Assembly: GCA_900545345.1 (NCBI GenBank) | Contig: UQYQ01000001.1 | Coordinates: forward strand, 124,001-188,000 | Source of the DNA: an uncultured Ruminococcus sp. | GTDB taxonomy: Bacteria > Bacillota > Clostridia > Oscillospirales > Ruminococcaceae | Length of the DNA: 64,000 nt | Reading direction: 5' to 3' | Part shown: one piece after another, positions 8,664-17,118 of the stretch | How the letters are laid out: every line of letters starts with the position of its first letter | Position numbering within the stretch: position 1 is the stretch's first letter | Notes under the pieces: generated by a model | Database searches by the model: none | What the model was told of the DNA's origin: nothing | Seen by the model: the letters and a program-made list of their open reading frames with translations, nothing else | Translations under genes and position numbers: made by a program

Positions 8664-10136
8664 TTACTCATAAATACAGCTGAAGTTTTCAAATTCACCT
8701 TTACCTTTAATTGAATACAATGCAATAACAACTCCGGTGAAGCCCTCTGCAACCTCGCTTGAAAGATATTTTGAATCTCCGAATCCTAAATCAATTTCTT
8801 CAGAATCAATTTTGACAGAGAAGCTATATCCAAAATTACCGGATTTAATTAGAAGGCAGGCTTTATTGTTTTTAAGCAAAACAGTGTTTTGAATATGCTT
8901 TATTCCGCCTATATTAAGCCTTAAAACTGCCTCATACCCATTTTCACCTTTTCTGACAGCAATATCATAATGTTCATTTTCAGTCATATAAACTGTTATT
9001 CCTGCTTCTCCGTCTTCTGCGGAAACATCACAGGACAGCGTTGACTTAAAATCTCTCTGCCTAATTCCTATAAAAGTTGGGGAATCTACATCGTCAAGAG
9101 TACAATCTGTTCCGTAAAGAACGATTCTGTTGTCATAAAGTTCATAATTTTCTTCATGAGGATGTCGAAGATAACACCAATCGATGTTCCAATCCGTATT
9201 TTCAAATGTATATTCTTTCTTTTCCTTCTGAACAAATTCCCCTTCAATATCATAGCTTTCATCGGTAGTACCGTCATTACCTGCAGTAAACCATCCATCA
9301 TCATGAAATTTAACAGGAGTTAAAAACACTTCTCTGCCAAGCTGATGAAACGGTCTCCAAAGATCCATCTGACGAAATCCCAGACTCAAGATATGCCAAT
9401 TCCCGTTTTTATCCTGTATGAGATCACCGTGTCCTATACCCTGAATTATAAAAGGAGCTTTATTTCGGTTTGTAAGTACAGGATTACTTGGATAATTTTC
9501 AAATTCGCCCCAAATTTCATCTGATTTGGCATATGTAATCATATGTCCGTATTCAGTTCCTCCTTCAGCAGCCATGAGATAATATTTTCCGTTTATTTTA
9601 TACATATGAGGGCTTTCAAGAAAACGACCGCCTGAACCCTGCCATATTGACTTGCTGTGAGAAAGCTTTTCACCCGTTTCAATATTAATTTCACACTGAA
9701 CAACGCCGCCTGTGCCATAATCATCTGTACCGTTGCTGATAAAATATGTTTTTCCGTTTTCAAAATAGAGCGACGGATCAATTCCCCCTTGGTCTACATA
9801 AACAGGATCGGACCACTCACCATAAATATTATCTGTGTATACATAAAAATTCTGATGTGTTGTGTCATTTGTAGTAACCATATAAAACCTGCCGTTGTTA
9901 TATCTGATAGTAGGTGCAAAAACTCCTCCGGAACTGTTCACTTTTTCAAGCATTACCTGATTTTTTCTGGTGAGAACATGACCTATTTGAGTCCAATTTA
10001 CTAAGTTATCACTTTCAAAAAGCGGTACTCCCGGAAAGTATTGAAATGAACTGCACACCATATAAAATTTACCATTTGCAAAACACACACTTGGGTCGGG
10101 ATAAAAACCTTTAACTACAGGATTTTTGTATTTCAT
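8664..10136 (-). CDS. GH43 beta-xylosidase / alpha-L-arabinofuranosidase, cytoplasmic
   Basis: This 490-residue protein has no signal peptide, so it should act on short xylo- or arabino-oligosaccharides inside the cell. The five-blade propeller domain (about 1-300) has the family start NPVVKGFYPDPS with catalytic base Asp14, the pKa-tuning Asp120 in GGIDPSLYF and the acid Glu174 in FLESPHMYK. The SSFQYFPGVP segment is typical of the XynB-like GH43 branch. Residues about 315-490 form the beta-sandwich C-terminal domain of that branch. SD GGAGG precedes the ATG. It stands alone between terminators and converges on the third GH5 gene. Beta-xylosidase is the likelier activity. Confidence 0.93.
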   Translation of the reverse strand: MKYKNPVVKGFYPDPSVCFANGKFYMVCSSFQYFPGVPLFESDNLVNWTQIGHVLTRKNQVMLEKVNSSGGVFAPTIRYNNGRFYMVTTNDTTHQNFYVYTDNIYGEWSDPVYVDQGGIDPSLYFENGKTYFISNGTDDYGTGGVVQCEINIETGEKLSHSKSIWQGSGGRFLESPHMYKINGKYYLMAAEGGTEYGHMITYAKSDEIWGEFENYPSNPVLTNRNKAPFIIQGIGHGDLIQDKNGNWHILSLGFRQMDLWRPFHQLGREVFLTPVKFHDDGWFTAGNDGTTDESYDIEGEFVQKEKKEYTFENTDWNIDWCYLRHPHEENYELYDNRIVLYGTDCTLDDVDSPTFIGIRQRDFKSTLSCDVSAEDGEAGITVYMTENEHYDIAVRKGENGYEAVLRLNIGGIKHIQNTVLLKNNKACLLIKSGNFGYSFSVKIDSEEIDLGFGDSKYLSSEVAEGFTGVVIALYSIKGKGEFENFSCIYE

Positions 10137-10261
10137 ATATTTAACCTCCGATTTAAAATTATAAAACAGCTATTTTTGTTATATCATATATTAAATAGAA
10201 TTTCAATACAAAATCATAATTATTTGGTATTTTTACTGTCAAAATCAATTATTAAGTCTAC

Positions 10262-10304
10262 AAAAAAACAAGCTCGAACACTGAAAAGTGTTCGAGCTTG
10301 TTTT
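10262..10304 (-). terminator. Second (duplicate) tRNA terminator hairpin
   Basis: A perfect 14-15 bp stem (10269-10283 with 10287-10301) has a GAAA-type loop and is followed on the minus strand by a T-run. It resembles the terminator next to the intact tRNA-Glu gene. Confidence 0.8.
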
Positions 10305-10324
10305 GGTGACCCGTACGGGAATTG
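10294..10324. repeat. 31-nt direct repeat, copy 1 (tRNA-Glu 3' end)
   Basis: This copy is identical to 10478-10508, which covers the CCA end and T-arm side of the intact tRNA-Glu gene plus part of its terminator. After position 10324 the sequence diverges, so this is a broken tRNA fragment. Confidence 0.9.
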
Positions 10325-10442
10325 CCACCTGCTTCGCAGGTTATTCGCTTGCTCCTAAAGTCGCCACGCCCAATTTCCTAAAAGCTTGCCACCGGCAACC
10401 CTTTTTGACGGAAATTGCCCTCTCGGGTTCAATTCCATCAAC

Positions 10443-10487
10443 AATAAAAAAATAAGCCCACACACCGAAAAGTGTCTGAGCTTGTTT
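10443..10487 (-). terminator. Terminator of the tRNA-Met/tRNA-Glu unit
   Basis: The stem formed by 10454-10466 and 10471-10483, with some G-U pairs, is followed on the minus strand by a T-run. It starts directly after the CCA end of tRNA-Glu. Confidence 0.85.
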
Positions 10488-10562
10488 TGGTGACCCGTAC
10501 GGGAATTGAACCCATGATTCCGCCGTGAAAGGGCGGCGTCTTAACCTCTTGACCAACGGGCC
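10488..10562 (-). tRNA. tRNA-Glu (anticodon TTC)
   Basis: The minus strand folds as a cloverleaf with acceptor GGCCCGT pairing with ACGGGTC, anticodon loop CTTTCAC and T-loop GTTCAATTC. The 3' CCA is encoded (10488-10490). It lies 3 nt downstream of tRNA-Met in the same transcript. A partial copy of its 3' end lies 184 nt further on. Confidence 0.97.
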
Positions 10563-10565
10563 GTA

Positions 10566-10642
10566 TGGTGGCTGTAACTGGATTCGAACCAGTGACACTC
10601 CGGGTATGAACCGAATGCTCTAGCCAACTGAGCTATACAGCC
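10566..10642 (-). tRNA. tRNA-Met (anticodon CAT)
   Basis: The minus-strand cloverleaf has acceptor GGCTGTA pairing with TACAGCC, D-loop AGCTCAGTTGG, anticodon loop TTCATAC and T-loop GTTCGAATC. CCA is encoded. The acceptor is fully paired at position 1-72, so this is more likely an elongator tRNA than the initiator. Confidence 0.95.
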
Positions 10643-10665
10643 TACTGCTAAATAGCGACTAACTT

Positions 10666-10694
10666 ATTATACAGTATGTTTCTTATTTTGTCAA
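10666..10694 (-). promoter_or_regulatory. Promoter of the tRNA pair
   Basis: On the minus strand TTGACA (10689-10694) is followed after 17 nt by TATAAT (10666-10671), a full sigma-A consensus, 24 nt before the tRNA-Met gene. Confidence 0.9.
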
Positions 10695-10804
10695 GGCTTT
10701 TTTTGAAATTTTTATAAAAATTTATAAGCACAGCTTCTGTGTCACACATGACAGATTTAAATCAGAATTAAAGCGTAGCAGAAGTCAATCAGCCGCTATA
10801 TAAA

Positions 10805-12277
10805 TCATTTTACATCCATGTGATATCCATGCTTCTCCAACAATGTTTTAGCCTGCTTCAAAGGAAAATTTTTCACCTTGTGACATTTTATCTTCTCAGA
10901 ATATGTGTAAATCCTAAGGCTGCAATTATTATTCCATTTTTGAAATATCGTCTGGTAATAATCTATTCTGGTAATTTGGTCTTCAGGTATTGTAACTGTA
11001 TGAAATTGATAAAGCTTGCAGTAATTCAATACTGCATAGCCGTCCTCAAAACCTATACCCGTTGTAAAGATAGATGAAAATTTTACAACAAACAGCCAAA
11101 ATGCAGGTATTTCTAAAATAAACGCAACAAATTTTATAATATCCAGCCATCCGGGAAAAATCCGCCATACAATATAGGCTAAAATAGGGATGCTTATTCC
11201 CAACAAAAAAGGCGGAGTTGTAAAGCCAATAAAATCCCGAAACCTGCTTTTTAGTTTATTGTGCAGGTTGACATGGTCGGGCATCAAAATTTTAAGAGAA
11301 TTATTAACCTCTTTATTAGTTGTCATAGGAAGCAAAACAGCAATCTGACGCATACCCTTTCCATAACCTGCACAGTCTATGTTTACTGAACAAATCTGGA
11401 ACATTCTCATAAAAAAGTTTTGCCGTTTATCAACAGAATATATTTTATTGCGCATTATAACGCTTTCTCTGTTTGTGATAAATCCGGATTTTATAATAAT
11501 ACTGTCACCCTGCCTGACTGTTGTAAAATTCCAGTGTCTTAAAAGATTGACAGCCAGTGAATACAGCCACCCGACAATAATGATTGAAGCGGCTGCAATT
11601 GCAATCGGAGGCAGATTAATTGTTAGAAAGTTTTGAATTCTGTCGTTAACGATTGTAAGATATTTCTGTTCCATCTGTCTTCCTATTATTCTTGTAACCT
11701 GAATCATTAATGTTGCAAGAAGTATAACACCGGAAAGAGTCGATGAAAAAAGGAACGAAAAAACAATCAAATGAATTTTCTTCGGCGTATAGCTGTATTT
11801 AACCTTTCCTATGTTTTTTTCTTTCAGTATGTTAGTCAAATGCTTGAAGTCAGATTTTTTAAGAGCAAGTGTAATATCGTGACCTTTCATAAAATCAGAA
11901 TTAGTATCTATACATACTTTATAGCAGCCGAAAAATCTGTAAAATGCACCTTGACTGCAGGTAACAGAAGAAATTACGCCGTAATCTATTCTTGATTTAA
12001 TAAGTCCGAAATATCCCGTACCTGTTTTTATACAGTCATCTTCAATAGAAAAAGTTATGAAAAACCAACGCAAAAAAGCAAAACCGAATATTAAAGATAT
12101 TATCAGAATATCAAGCCAGTCACCTTTAAACCATTCAGCGATATTAAAACTCAGCCTGTATAGCTTTCTTGCAAGCGGGATAAGTAACAGCCAGAATGAG
12201 CTCGTTGTGTATGTGAACATCTTTATAGGATGCTGTCTTGATTTGAAAATATATGAAAATATATGACCTTCAAGCAT
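10805..12277 (-). CDS. Membrane protein with bacterial PH (bPH2) domains, YdbT-like
   Basis: This 490-residue integral membrane protein has several hydrophobic segments (about 22-42, 52-75, 168-195, 222-245, 358-380, 385-405). The intervening cytoplasmic stretches fit the bPH2 domain repeats of the B. subtilis YdbT family (for example the TVRQGDSIIIKSGFITNRES segment). Function of the family is poorly known; membrane stress or secretion roles have been proposed. It follows a 147-residue YdbS-like gene by 42 nt, the usual ydbS-ydbT order. The start ATG has only a weak SD. Confidence 0.82.
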   Translation of the reverse strand: MLEGHIFSYIFKSRQHPIKMFTYTTSSFWLLLIPLARKLYRLSFNIAEWFKGDWLDILIISLIFGFAFLRWFFITFSIEDDCIKTGTGYFGLIKSRIDYGVISSVTCSQGAFYRFFGCYKVCIDTNSDFMKGHDITLALKKSDFKHLTNILKEKNIGKVKYSYTPKKIHLIVFSFLFSSTLSGVILLATLMIQVTRIIGRQMEQKYLTIVNDRIQNFLTINLPPIAIAAASIIIVGWLYSLAVNLLRHWNFTTVRQGDSIIIKSGFITNRESVIMRNKIYSVDKRQNFFMRMFQICSVNIDCAGYGKGMRQIAVLLPMTTNKEVNNSLKILMPDHVNLHNKLKSRFRDFIGFTTPPFLLGISIPILAYIVWRIFPGWLDIIKFVAFILEIPAFWLFVVKFSSIFTTGIGFEDGYAVLNYCKLYQFHTVTIPEDQITRIDYYQTIFQKWNNNCSLRIYTYSEKIKCHKVKNFPLKQAKTLLEKHGYHMDVK

Positions 12278-12319
12278 TCTTAACCCGCCTTTCCGTTTGT
12301 TTTATTGCATAAAATTAAA

Positions 12320-12763
12320 CTATATATTATTTCTTGCTGCTTCATCAAGATGTGATGCAATTTCCATGGCCTCATCACGCTTTAAAAAGAAAAACACCAT
12401 TCTTCCGCCCCAGGCATTCACAATAATAAAGTTGAGCCCTGTATACTTTGAAAACGGAGTTATTATAGTTGAAATATATTGAATAGAACGCATTTTCATG
12501 AATTGCTTCGAAAAAAACACCATGCCCGTTTTTTTTCTGAGGTCTGAATCTGAAATGTTATAAACTGTGTTTTTAAAGTAAATCGGAAGAAAAAAAACTC
12601 CGTATAATATTACCAGCCCCCAGCATACACAGATAATTATCCACATAAGAATACTATAGCTGTTTAAAAATATATAATCAATTACTGTAATTGCTATTGC
12701 TAAAACAATCATTATAAATCTGATTGACTGTAAAGCCTTTTTGGCAGGAACATATCTTTTCAT
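12320..12763 (-). CDS. Small PH-domain membrane protein, YdbS-like
   Basis: This 147-residue protein has two hydrophobic helices (about 13-31 and 37-57) followed by a bPH2-type domain with the segment ISDSDLRKKTGMVFFSKQFM. It matches the length and layout of YdbS, the partner of YdbT encoded just downstream. The ATG at 12763 is far from its only visible SD (AAGGAGG at 12794-12801), and a small hairpin lies between them. The two genes should form one membrane complex or pathway. Confidence 0.82.
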   Translation of the reverse strand: MKRYVPAKKALQSIRFIMIVLAIAITVIDYIFLNSYSILMWIIICVCWGLVILYGVFFLPIYFKNTVYNISDSDLRKKTGMVFFSKQFMKMRSIQYISTIITPFSKYTGLNFIIVNAWGGRMVFFFLKRDEAMEIASHLDEAARNNI

Positions 12764-12776
12764 AGTATAAATTTAA

Positions 12777-12790
12777 GCTCCGTTCGGAGC
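12777..12790 (-). promoter_or_regulatory. Hairpin between SD and start of the ydbS-like gene
   Basis: The palindrome GCTCCG-TT-CGGAGC lies between the SD (12794-12801) and the ATG (12761-12763). Folding would shorten a 30-nt gap to about 16 nt. A 10-codon upstream frame beginning one base after the SD ends in a TGA that overlaps the main ATG. Confidence 0.5.
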
Positions 12791-12936
12791 ATACCTCCTT
12801 TCAGGGATTTTGCAGTTAAAAAGACTGATATCTGCAAAATATAAATCCTAAGTTAGGTCTTATCAGCTTTAAAAATCATTTTTAACAGGTATGAACAAAT
12901 TAAACATATCAGTTATTAAAACAAGGGGTTAATGAC

Positions 12937-14295
12937 ATGAATATTGTAAGTATTATCAATAATAAAATAAACTCATTTGTCTGGGGACCGTTTACACTCA
13001 GTATGTTTTTGTTTGCCGGAATATATTTTACGCTGAGATTAAAAGGTATTCAGTTTAGCAAAGCAAAATTAATCATAAATAAAACCTTACTGTCACTTTT
13101 TAAAAAACAAACAAGAATTTCTAATGAAAAACACAGCCTTTCACAGTTCGGAAGCCTTTCCACAGCACTGGCAGCAACAATCGGAACCGGAAGTATAGTA
13201 GGTGTTGCTACTGCCCTGACAATAGGCGGAAGCGGTTCGATTTTCTGGATGTGGGTATCTGCTTTTTTCGGAATGGGAACAGCATATGCCGAAAATGTTC
13301 TGGGAATTTTGTACCGCACCAAGAACAAAAACGGAAAAATTACCGGCGGTGCATATTCATACATAGAAAAAGGCATGAATGCAAAATGGCTCGCAAAGTT
13401 ATTTGCCTTATTTTGTGTGCTTGCATCATTCGGTATGGGGAATATGGCACAGGGTAATTCAATTTCCGCATCGCTTTCCCAAAGCTTTCATATACCAAAA
13501 CTTTATTGCGGAATAGCGTTGTTGATTTTTATATCAGTTGTTATAATCGGCGGAACAAAAAGAACGCAAAATGTATGCGAACTTATAGTTCCGTTTATGA
13601 CTGTTTTCTTTTTAGCCGGTGCTTTAATAATCTTAGTTTTAAAAAGAGACAGATTAATCCCTGAAATAATATCTATTTTTAAAAACGCTTTTTGTTTTAA
13701 ATCGGCAGCCGGCGGTATAGCCGGAGCAGGAGTAAAAAAAGCAGTTTCAATCGGAATCCGCAGGGGAGTGTTTTCTAATGAAGCAGGACTAGGCTCAACT
13801 GTCAGCGTTCATTCATCATCAAATATAAAAGAACCTGTTGAACAGGGGTTCTGGGGAATATTCGAAGTTTTTATTGACACAATGGTAGTTTGTACAATAA
13901 CAGCACTTGTAATACTCGTCAGCGGTGCTCCGCTAATCAAAGATGAAGGAGCCGAAATTGTAGTAAAAGCATTTGAAAGCGGGTTCGGCAGTCTTGGAGG
14001 TTACTTCGTTTCGATTTCTATTGTGCTTTTCGCATTAGCAACACTAATAGGCTGGTCGTTTATAGGAGAAAATGCATTTTGTTATCTTTTCCCTCAGGCA
14101 AAAAACAGAATTTATAAAATTATTTTCTGTATATTCGTCTATCTCGGTGCTGTTTCAAGCCTTGAATTTGTCTGGGAAATATCAGACACCTTCAATGGTC
14201 TTATGGCAATACCGAACCTTATTGCCCTGATTTTTCTTTCTAAAGAAGTTATTAATGAAACAAACAGATATTTTAAAAAAAACAATCCACATTAA
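12937..14295 (+). CDS. Sodium:alanine/glycine symporter (AGCS family)
   Basis: This 452-residue, about 11-helix membrane transporter imports alanine or glycine with Na+. Family marks are the GSLSTALAATIGTGSIVGVA segment near residue 70-90 and SNEAGLGST near 280-290. It has SD AAGGGG and diverges from the ydbS-like gene. No glycine riboswitch is visible upstream, only a 9-bp stem (12807-12815 with 12832-12840). Its stop codon shares the palindrome TTAA with the stop of the convergent U32 gene. Confidence 0.93.
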   Translation: MNIVSIINNKINSFVWGPFTLSMFLFAGIYFTLRLKGIQFSKAKLIINKTLLSLFKKQTRISNEKHSLSQFGSLSTALAATIGTGSIVGVATALTIGGSGSIFWMWVSAFFGMGTAYAENVLGILYRTKNKNGKITGGAYSYIEKGMNAKWLAKLFALFCVLASFGMGNMAQGNSISASLSQSFHIPKLYCGIALLIFISVVIIGGTKRTQNVCELIVPFMTVFFLAGALIILVLKRDRLIPEIISIFKNAFCFKSAAGGIAGAGVKKAVSIGIRRGVFSNEAGLGSTVSVHSSSNIKEPVEQGFWGIFEVFIDTMVVCTITALVILVSGAPLIKDEGAEIVVKAFESGFGSLGGYFVSISIVLFALATLIGWSFIGENAFCYLFPQAKNRIYKIIFCIFVYLGAVSSLEFVWEISDTFNGLMAIPNLIALIFLSKEVINETNRYFKKNNPH

Positions 14296-16361
14296 ATTAT
14301 TCCTCTGAAGTAAAGTCCTCTTGTAAACGCACCGTTATACGCAGCGTGATTTTTATATGACCTTATAATACTGTTTATTTCATCATCTGTTTCATCATCA
14401 AAACAAAGCATATGAAAGGATATATTTTTAAACTCATCCAGCTTATCAGCCATATAAAGAATATCGGAATTTAACATTTCATAATATCCCAGCTCTTTAT
14501 TACAGCGGATTTTAAACCTTCTTCCTGTTCGGTCAGTTAAGTATCCATTGCAGTTTTTACAGCCCACAGAAGATTTAACGGGACAATTAACACAAAGCAT
14601 AAGCGGAAGCCTGCCATATGATATAATGCCAATATTAACAGGACTTTTCAACTTGTTTATTTCATTAGCTTTCAGTTCAAACGAAACTACAGCATCACTG
14701 ACATTGCAGTTTTTTAGAACATCTAATGCTAAAGAATTTGTTATATTAAATCCAAAGCCCGTATGAATTTCAAGCTTCAAATCGTTTAAGATTTTCAAGT
14801 GTGCTGAATTAGCTGCTTCATATTTAAAGAAGCCTTCGGCTTTTAGACTCTTTATATCATCTATTACCTTTTGTTCATCATGCATATATCTCGGCAGAGA
14901 TATGCATATTTTGTCGTGAACTTTTTTATCGATAATTTTTTTGTTTTTAAGCGCTTCAGACATAGGAATTACCACTGATTCTATATCTGATAAATCTATT
15001 TTGTTTAAAACACCGATATTACTAAGAGAAATTCTGATTTTAGGCGTATCTACAGTCTTAACAGGTGAAGATTTTATGCCCGAAATTATCTCTTTGGATT
15101 TTTCATTGTCAAACTGAATGAAATCAGTATTCTTCTGACATATTAATCTGTCAAGCTCAGATACAGCATCTCTTCTGAACTTATTAAGTAAAGAAGCTGG
15201 CACCATAACATCATTGTCAATATTACAGATAAGCTTTCCGATTTCATATTGACTTCCGCCGAGCTTTGAAAGCTGTTTTAAAACATAATCAAAATCAATA
15301 GGACGATTGATTGCTTTCTGGGGAATTTCACCTTTTACCACCGCTTTGCACCCGTCGGCTTTCGCTGTCAGAATAATCGGTCTGTTAAGATGAATTTCTA
15401 TTTCAAAATCAATCTTGTATTTCTTTGCTTCGTTTTTATATAATTCCCGAAGCTTCGGCAAAACATCATTTGCCGAAACAACATCTTCCTTTTCTCTTAC
15501 TCCGAACATATTTTTTCCATAATGTGAAATTAAATATCCATCGGTAAATCCGCTTCTTGAAAAAACAGATTTCAACAGCTTCATGTCAGGCGGATTTCCT
15601 TCTAATGCCTTTTTGCATTCATTAACACAAGCCGCTGTATATTCAGGACGCTTCATTCTGCCCTCTATTTTAAACGATGAAACACCCATGCATTTAAGCT
15701 CACTTAAATGCTCAATATATGACATGTCTTTAAGTGACAATGCATATTCATCTTTATTGTTCTTAGCAGAAAAAGGAAGCCTGCAGGCACCTGCACAAAG
15801 ACCTCTGTTTGCACTTCTGGAACCTATCATCGCACTCAGGTAGCACTCACCGGATACCGACATGCACAACGCACCGTGAACAAAAGATTCTATTTCAACA
15901 TCAAGTCTGCAAAGTTCGGACAAAACCTGTTTTGAAACTTCTCTTGAAACAACAACCCTGCAAAAGCCATGTTCTTTTGCCCAAAGCACGCCGTTTTTAG
16001 TATGCAAAGTCATTTGAGTTGACGCATGAACAGGCATCTCAGGACATAACTTCCTGACAAGTGTAATAAGGGATAAGTCCTGAGTTATAAGCCCGTCAAT
16101 CCCGATTTCACATGCAAACCTGAGCTCATCCGAAAGCTCACTAATCTGTGAATCTAAAATGACAGTGTTAATCGCCTGATAAATCTTAACCCCATGCCTG
16201 TGACATTCACGCACAGCAGCATAAAGCTCATCTTTATCAAAATTTTTTGCATTTTGTCTTGCAGAAAAAGCTTTCGAACCGACATATACTGCGTCAGCTC
16301 CAAGACGAACAGCAGCAACAAGCGACTCATAGCTCCCGCAAGGGGCAAGTATTTCTTCCAT
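14292..16361 (-). CDS. U32-family peptidase-like protein (RlhA/YdcP type)
   Basis: This 689-residue protein opens with the U32 signature LAPCGSYESLVAAVRLGADAVYVG. It also has the central cysteine-rich segment GLCAGACRLPF and an added C-terminal domain of the DUF3656 kind. Long members such as E. coli RlhA take part in hydroxylation of a 23S rRNA cytidine, so RNA modification is likelier than collagen cleavage. The C-terminal CVNCPVKSSVGCKNCNG cluster may bind metal. The gene starts 2 nt after zapA, an arrangement common in Firmicutes. Confidence 0.9.
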   Translation of the reverse strand: MEEILAPCGSYESLVAAVRLGADAVYVGSKAFSARQNAKNFDKDELYAAVRECHRHGVKIYQAINTVILDSQISELSDELRFACEIGIDGLITQDLSLITLVRKLCPEMPVHASTQMTLHTKNGVLWAKEHGFCRVVVSREVSKQVLSELCRLDVEIESFVHGALCMSVSGECYLSAMIGSRSANRGLCAGACRLPFSAKNNKDEYALSLKDMSYIEHLSELKCMGVSSFKIEGRMKRPEYTAACVNECKKALEGNPPDMKLLKSVFSRSGFTDGYLISHYGKNMFGVREKEDVVSANDVLPKLRELYKNEAKKYKIDFEIEIHLNRPIILTAKADGCKAVVKGEIPQKAINRPIDFDYVLKQLSKLGGSQYEIGKLICNIDNDVMVPASLLNKFRRDAVSELDRLICQKNTDFIQFDNEKSKEIISGIKSSPVKTVDTPKIRISLSNIGVLNKIDLSDIESVVIPMSEALKNKKIIDKKVHDKICISLPRYMHDEQKVIDDIKSLKAEGFFKYEAANSAHLKILNDLKLEIHTGFGFNITNSLALDVLKNCNVSDAVVSFELKANEINKLKSPVNIGIISYGRLPLMLCVNCPVKSSVGCKNCNGYLTDRTGRRFKIRCNKELGYYEMLNSDILYMADKLDEFKNISFHMLCFDDETDDEINSIIRSYKNHAAYNGAFTRGLYFRGII

Positions 16362-16363
16362 AA

Positions 16364-16867
16364 TTATTTGTTAAAAAAAGATGTTTGTCCGTTTTTATTC
16401 GGTACAAATGTAGTTTTATCGCCTTTCGGCTCATTCACATTCTTAGTATATCTGTCATAATCAGGATTTGATTTAGCTTTAGATGTTTGCCGTGAAGTGC
16501 CCTGACGATTTAACAATCTGTCTGCTTCACTCAGCTCGTCTTCAAGCTTCACAATTTTAGCCCTCAGTTTTGAAATTTCCTCATCGGCTTCTTTTAATTT
16601 TTCAGCCGATTTAGCGGCATCATCAACATAATCCTTAATTTGACCCCTTATTTTATCAATATTGATTTCGGCTTTAAGCGACCTGTCCAGACAATCAAGA
16701 GCAACTAAAACAGCACCGTCAACGGGAGTCATCTGGGTCATGCCCTGAACAATCTCAGAAAGCTTTTGATTAAGCGTTGCCGCAAGCTGCTTTGTGTATT
16801 CCTCTGTTTCTTCTGTTTGAATACTATATTCCTTATTAAATATTTTTATTTTATAGATTTGTGCCAT
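16364..16867 (-). CDS. zapA: Cell division protein ZapA
   Basis: This 167-residue protein has an N-terminal ZapA domain (about 1-95). It opens with the IKIFNKEYSIQTEETEEY strand pair and continues with a long helix that forms the dimer and tetramer coiled coil. ZapA bundles FtsZ filaments at the division ring. The protein is longer than the usual 85-105 residues; the extra part is a coiled coil (about 85-120) and a polar, Lys/Asn-rich tail ending in FFNK. It is the first gene of an operon with the U32 protein; SD GAAAGGAAA. Confidence 0.88.
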   Translation of the reverse strand: MAQIYKIKIFNKEYSIQTEETEEYTKQLAATLNQKLSEIVQGMTQMTPVDGAVLVALDCLDRSLKAEINIDKIRGQIKDYVDDAAKSAEKLKEADEEISKLRAKIVKLEDELSEADRLLNRQGTSRQTSKAKSNPDYDRYTKNVNEPKGDKTTFVPNKNGQTSFFNK

Positions 16868-17054
16868 TTAATATTTCCTTTCTATAATTAAAAATAATAC
16901 AATTTGTACATTATGTTATTCAATAAAAACTGCCGACCATTTAATATTTTTACGCAAAATTTTTATATTATTTAAACATTAATATCAATGGTAAAAAGAC
17001 CTTTTATTGACATACGCTTTGAAGCTATTATACTATAAATCACTTAAAAACGCA

Positions 17055-17096
17055 AGCAAAAAAACAGACACCCTATGTCTAGAGTATCTGTTTTGA
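17055..17096 (-). terminator. Terminator after zinc-ribbon gene
   Basis: An inverted repeat of AAAACAGAC/ATCTGTTTT type (17061-17094) is followed on the minus strand by a T-run, 23 nt past the stop. Confidence 0.8.
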
Positions 17097-17118
17097 TTAT
17101 CACACTATATCTATGTTT

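Larger units (their letters stand above)
10137..10487. other. Intergenic stretch with duplicated tRNA-Glu 3' end and terminator
   Basis: This region has no credible protein gene. Its left part (10137-10260) is AT-rich spacer upstream of the GH43 gene. It then holds a perfect terminator hairpin (10262-10304), a copy of the tRNA-Glu acceptor end (10304-10324) and about 115 nt of higher-GC sequence with no recognised function. The functional terminator of the tRNA pair (10443-10487) closes it. Confidence 0.6.

Noticed and set aside
9657..10004. 115-codon plus-strand open frame inside the GH43 gene
   Set aside because: Antisense shadow of a clear GH43 coding sequence with its catalytic residues.
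10341..10598. 85-codon minus-strand open frame across the tRNA genes
   Set aside because: It is the translation of tRNA-Met, tRNA-Glu and their terminator; the RNA genes explain the sequence.
12638..12646. TTATCCACA, a perfect DnaA box
   Set aside because: A single copy inside the ydbS-like coding sequence, far from dnaA and without neighbours; likely chance.
12807..12840. Possible riboswitch before the amino-acid symporter
   Set aside because: Only one 9-bp stem with a large loop; none of the glycine riboswitch core sequences are present.
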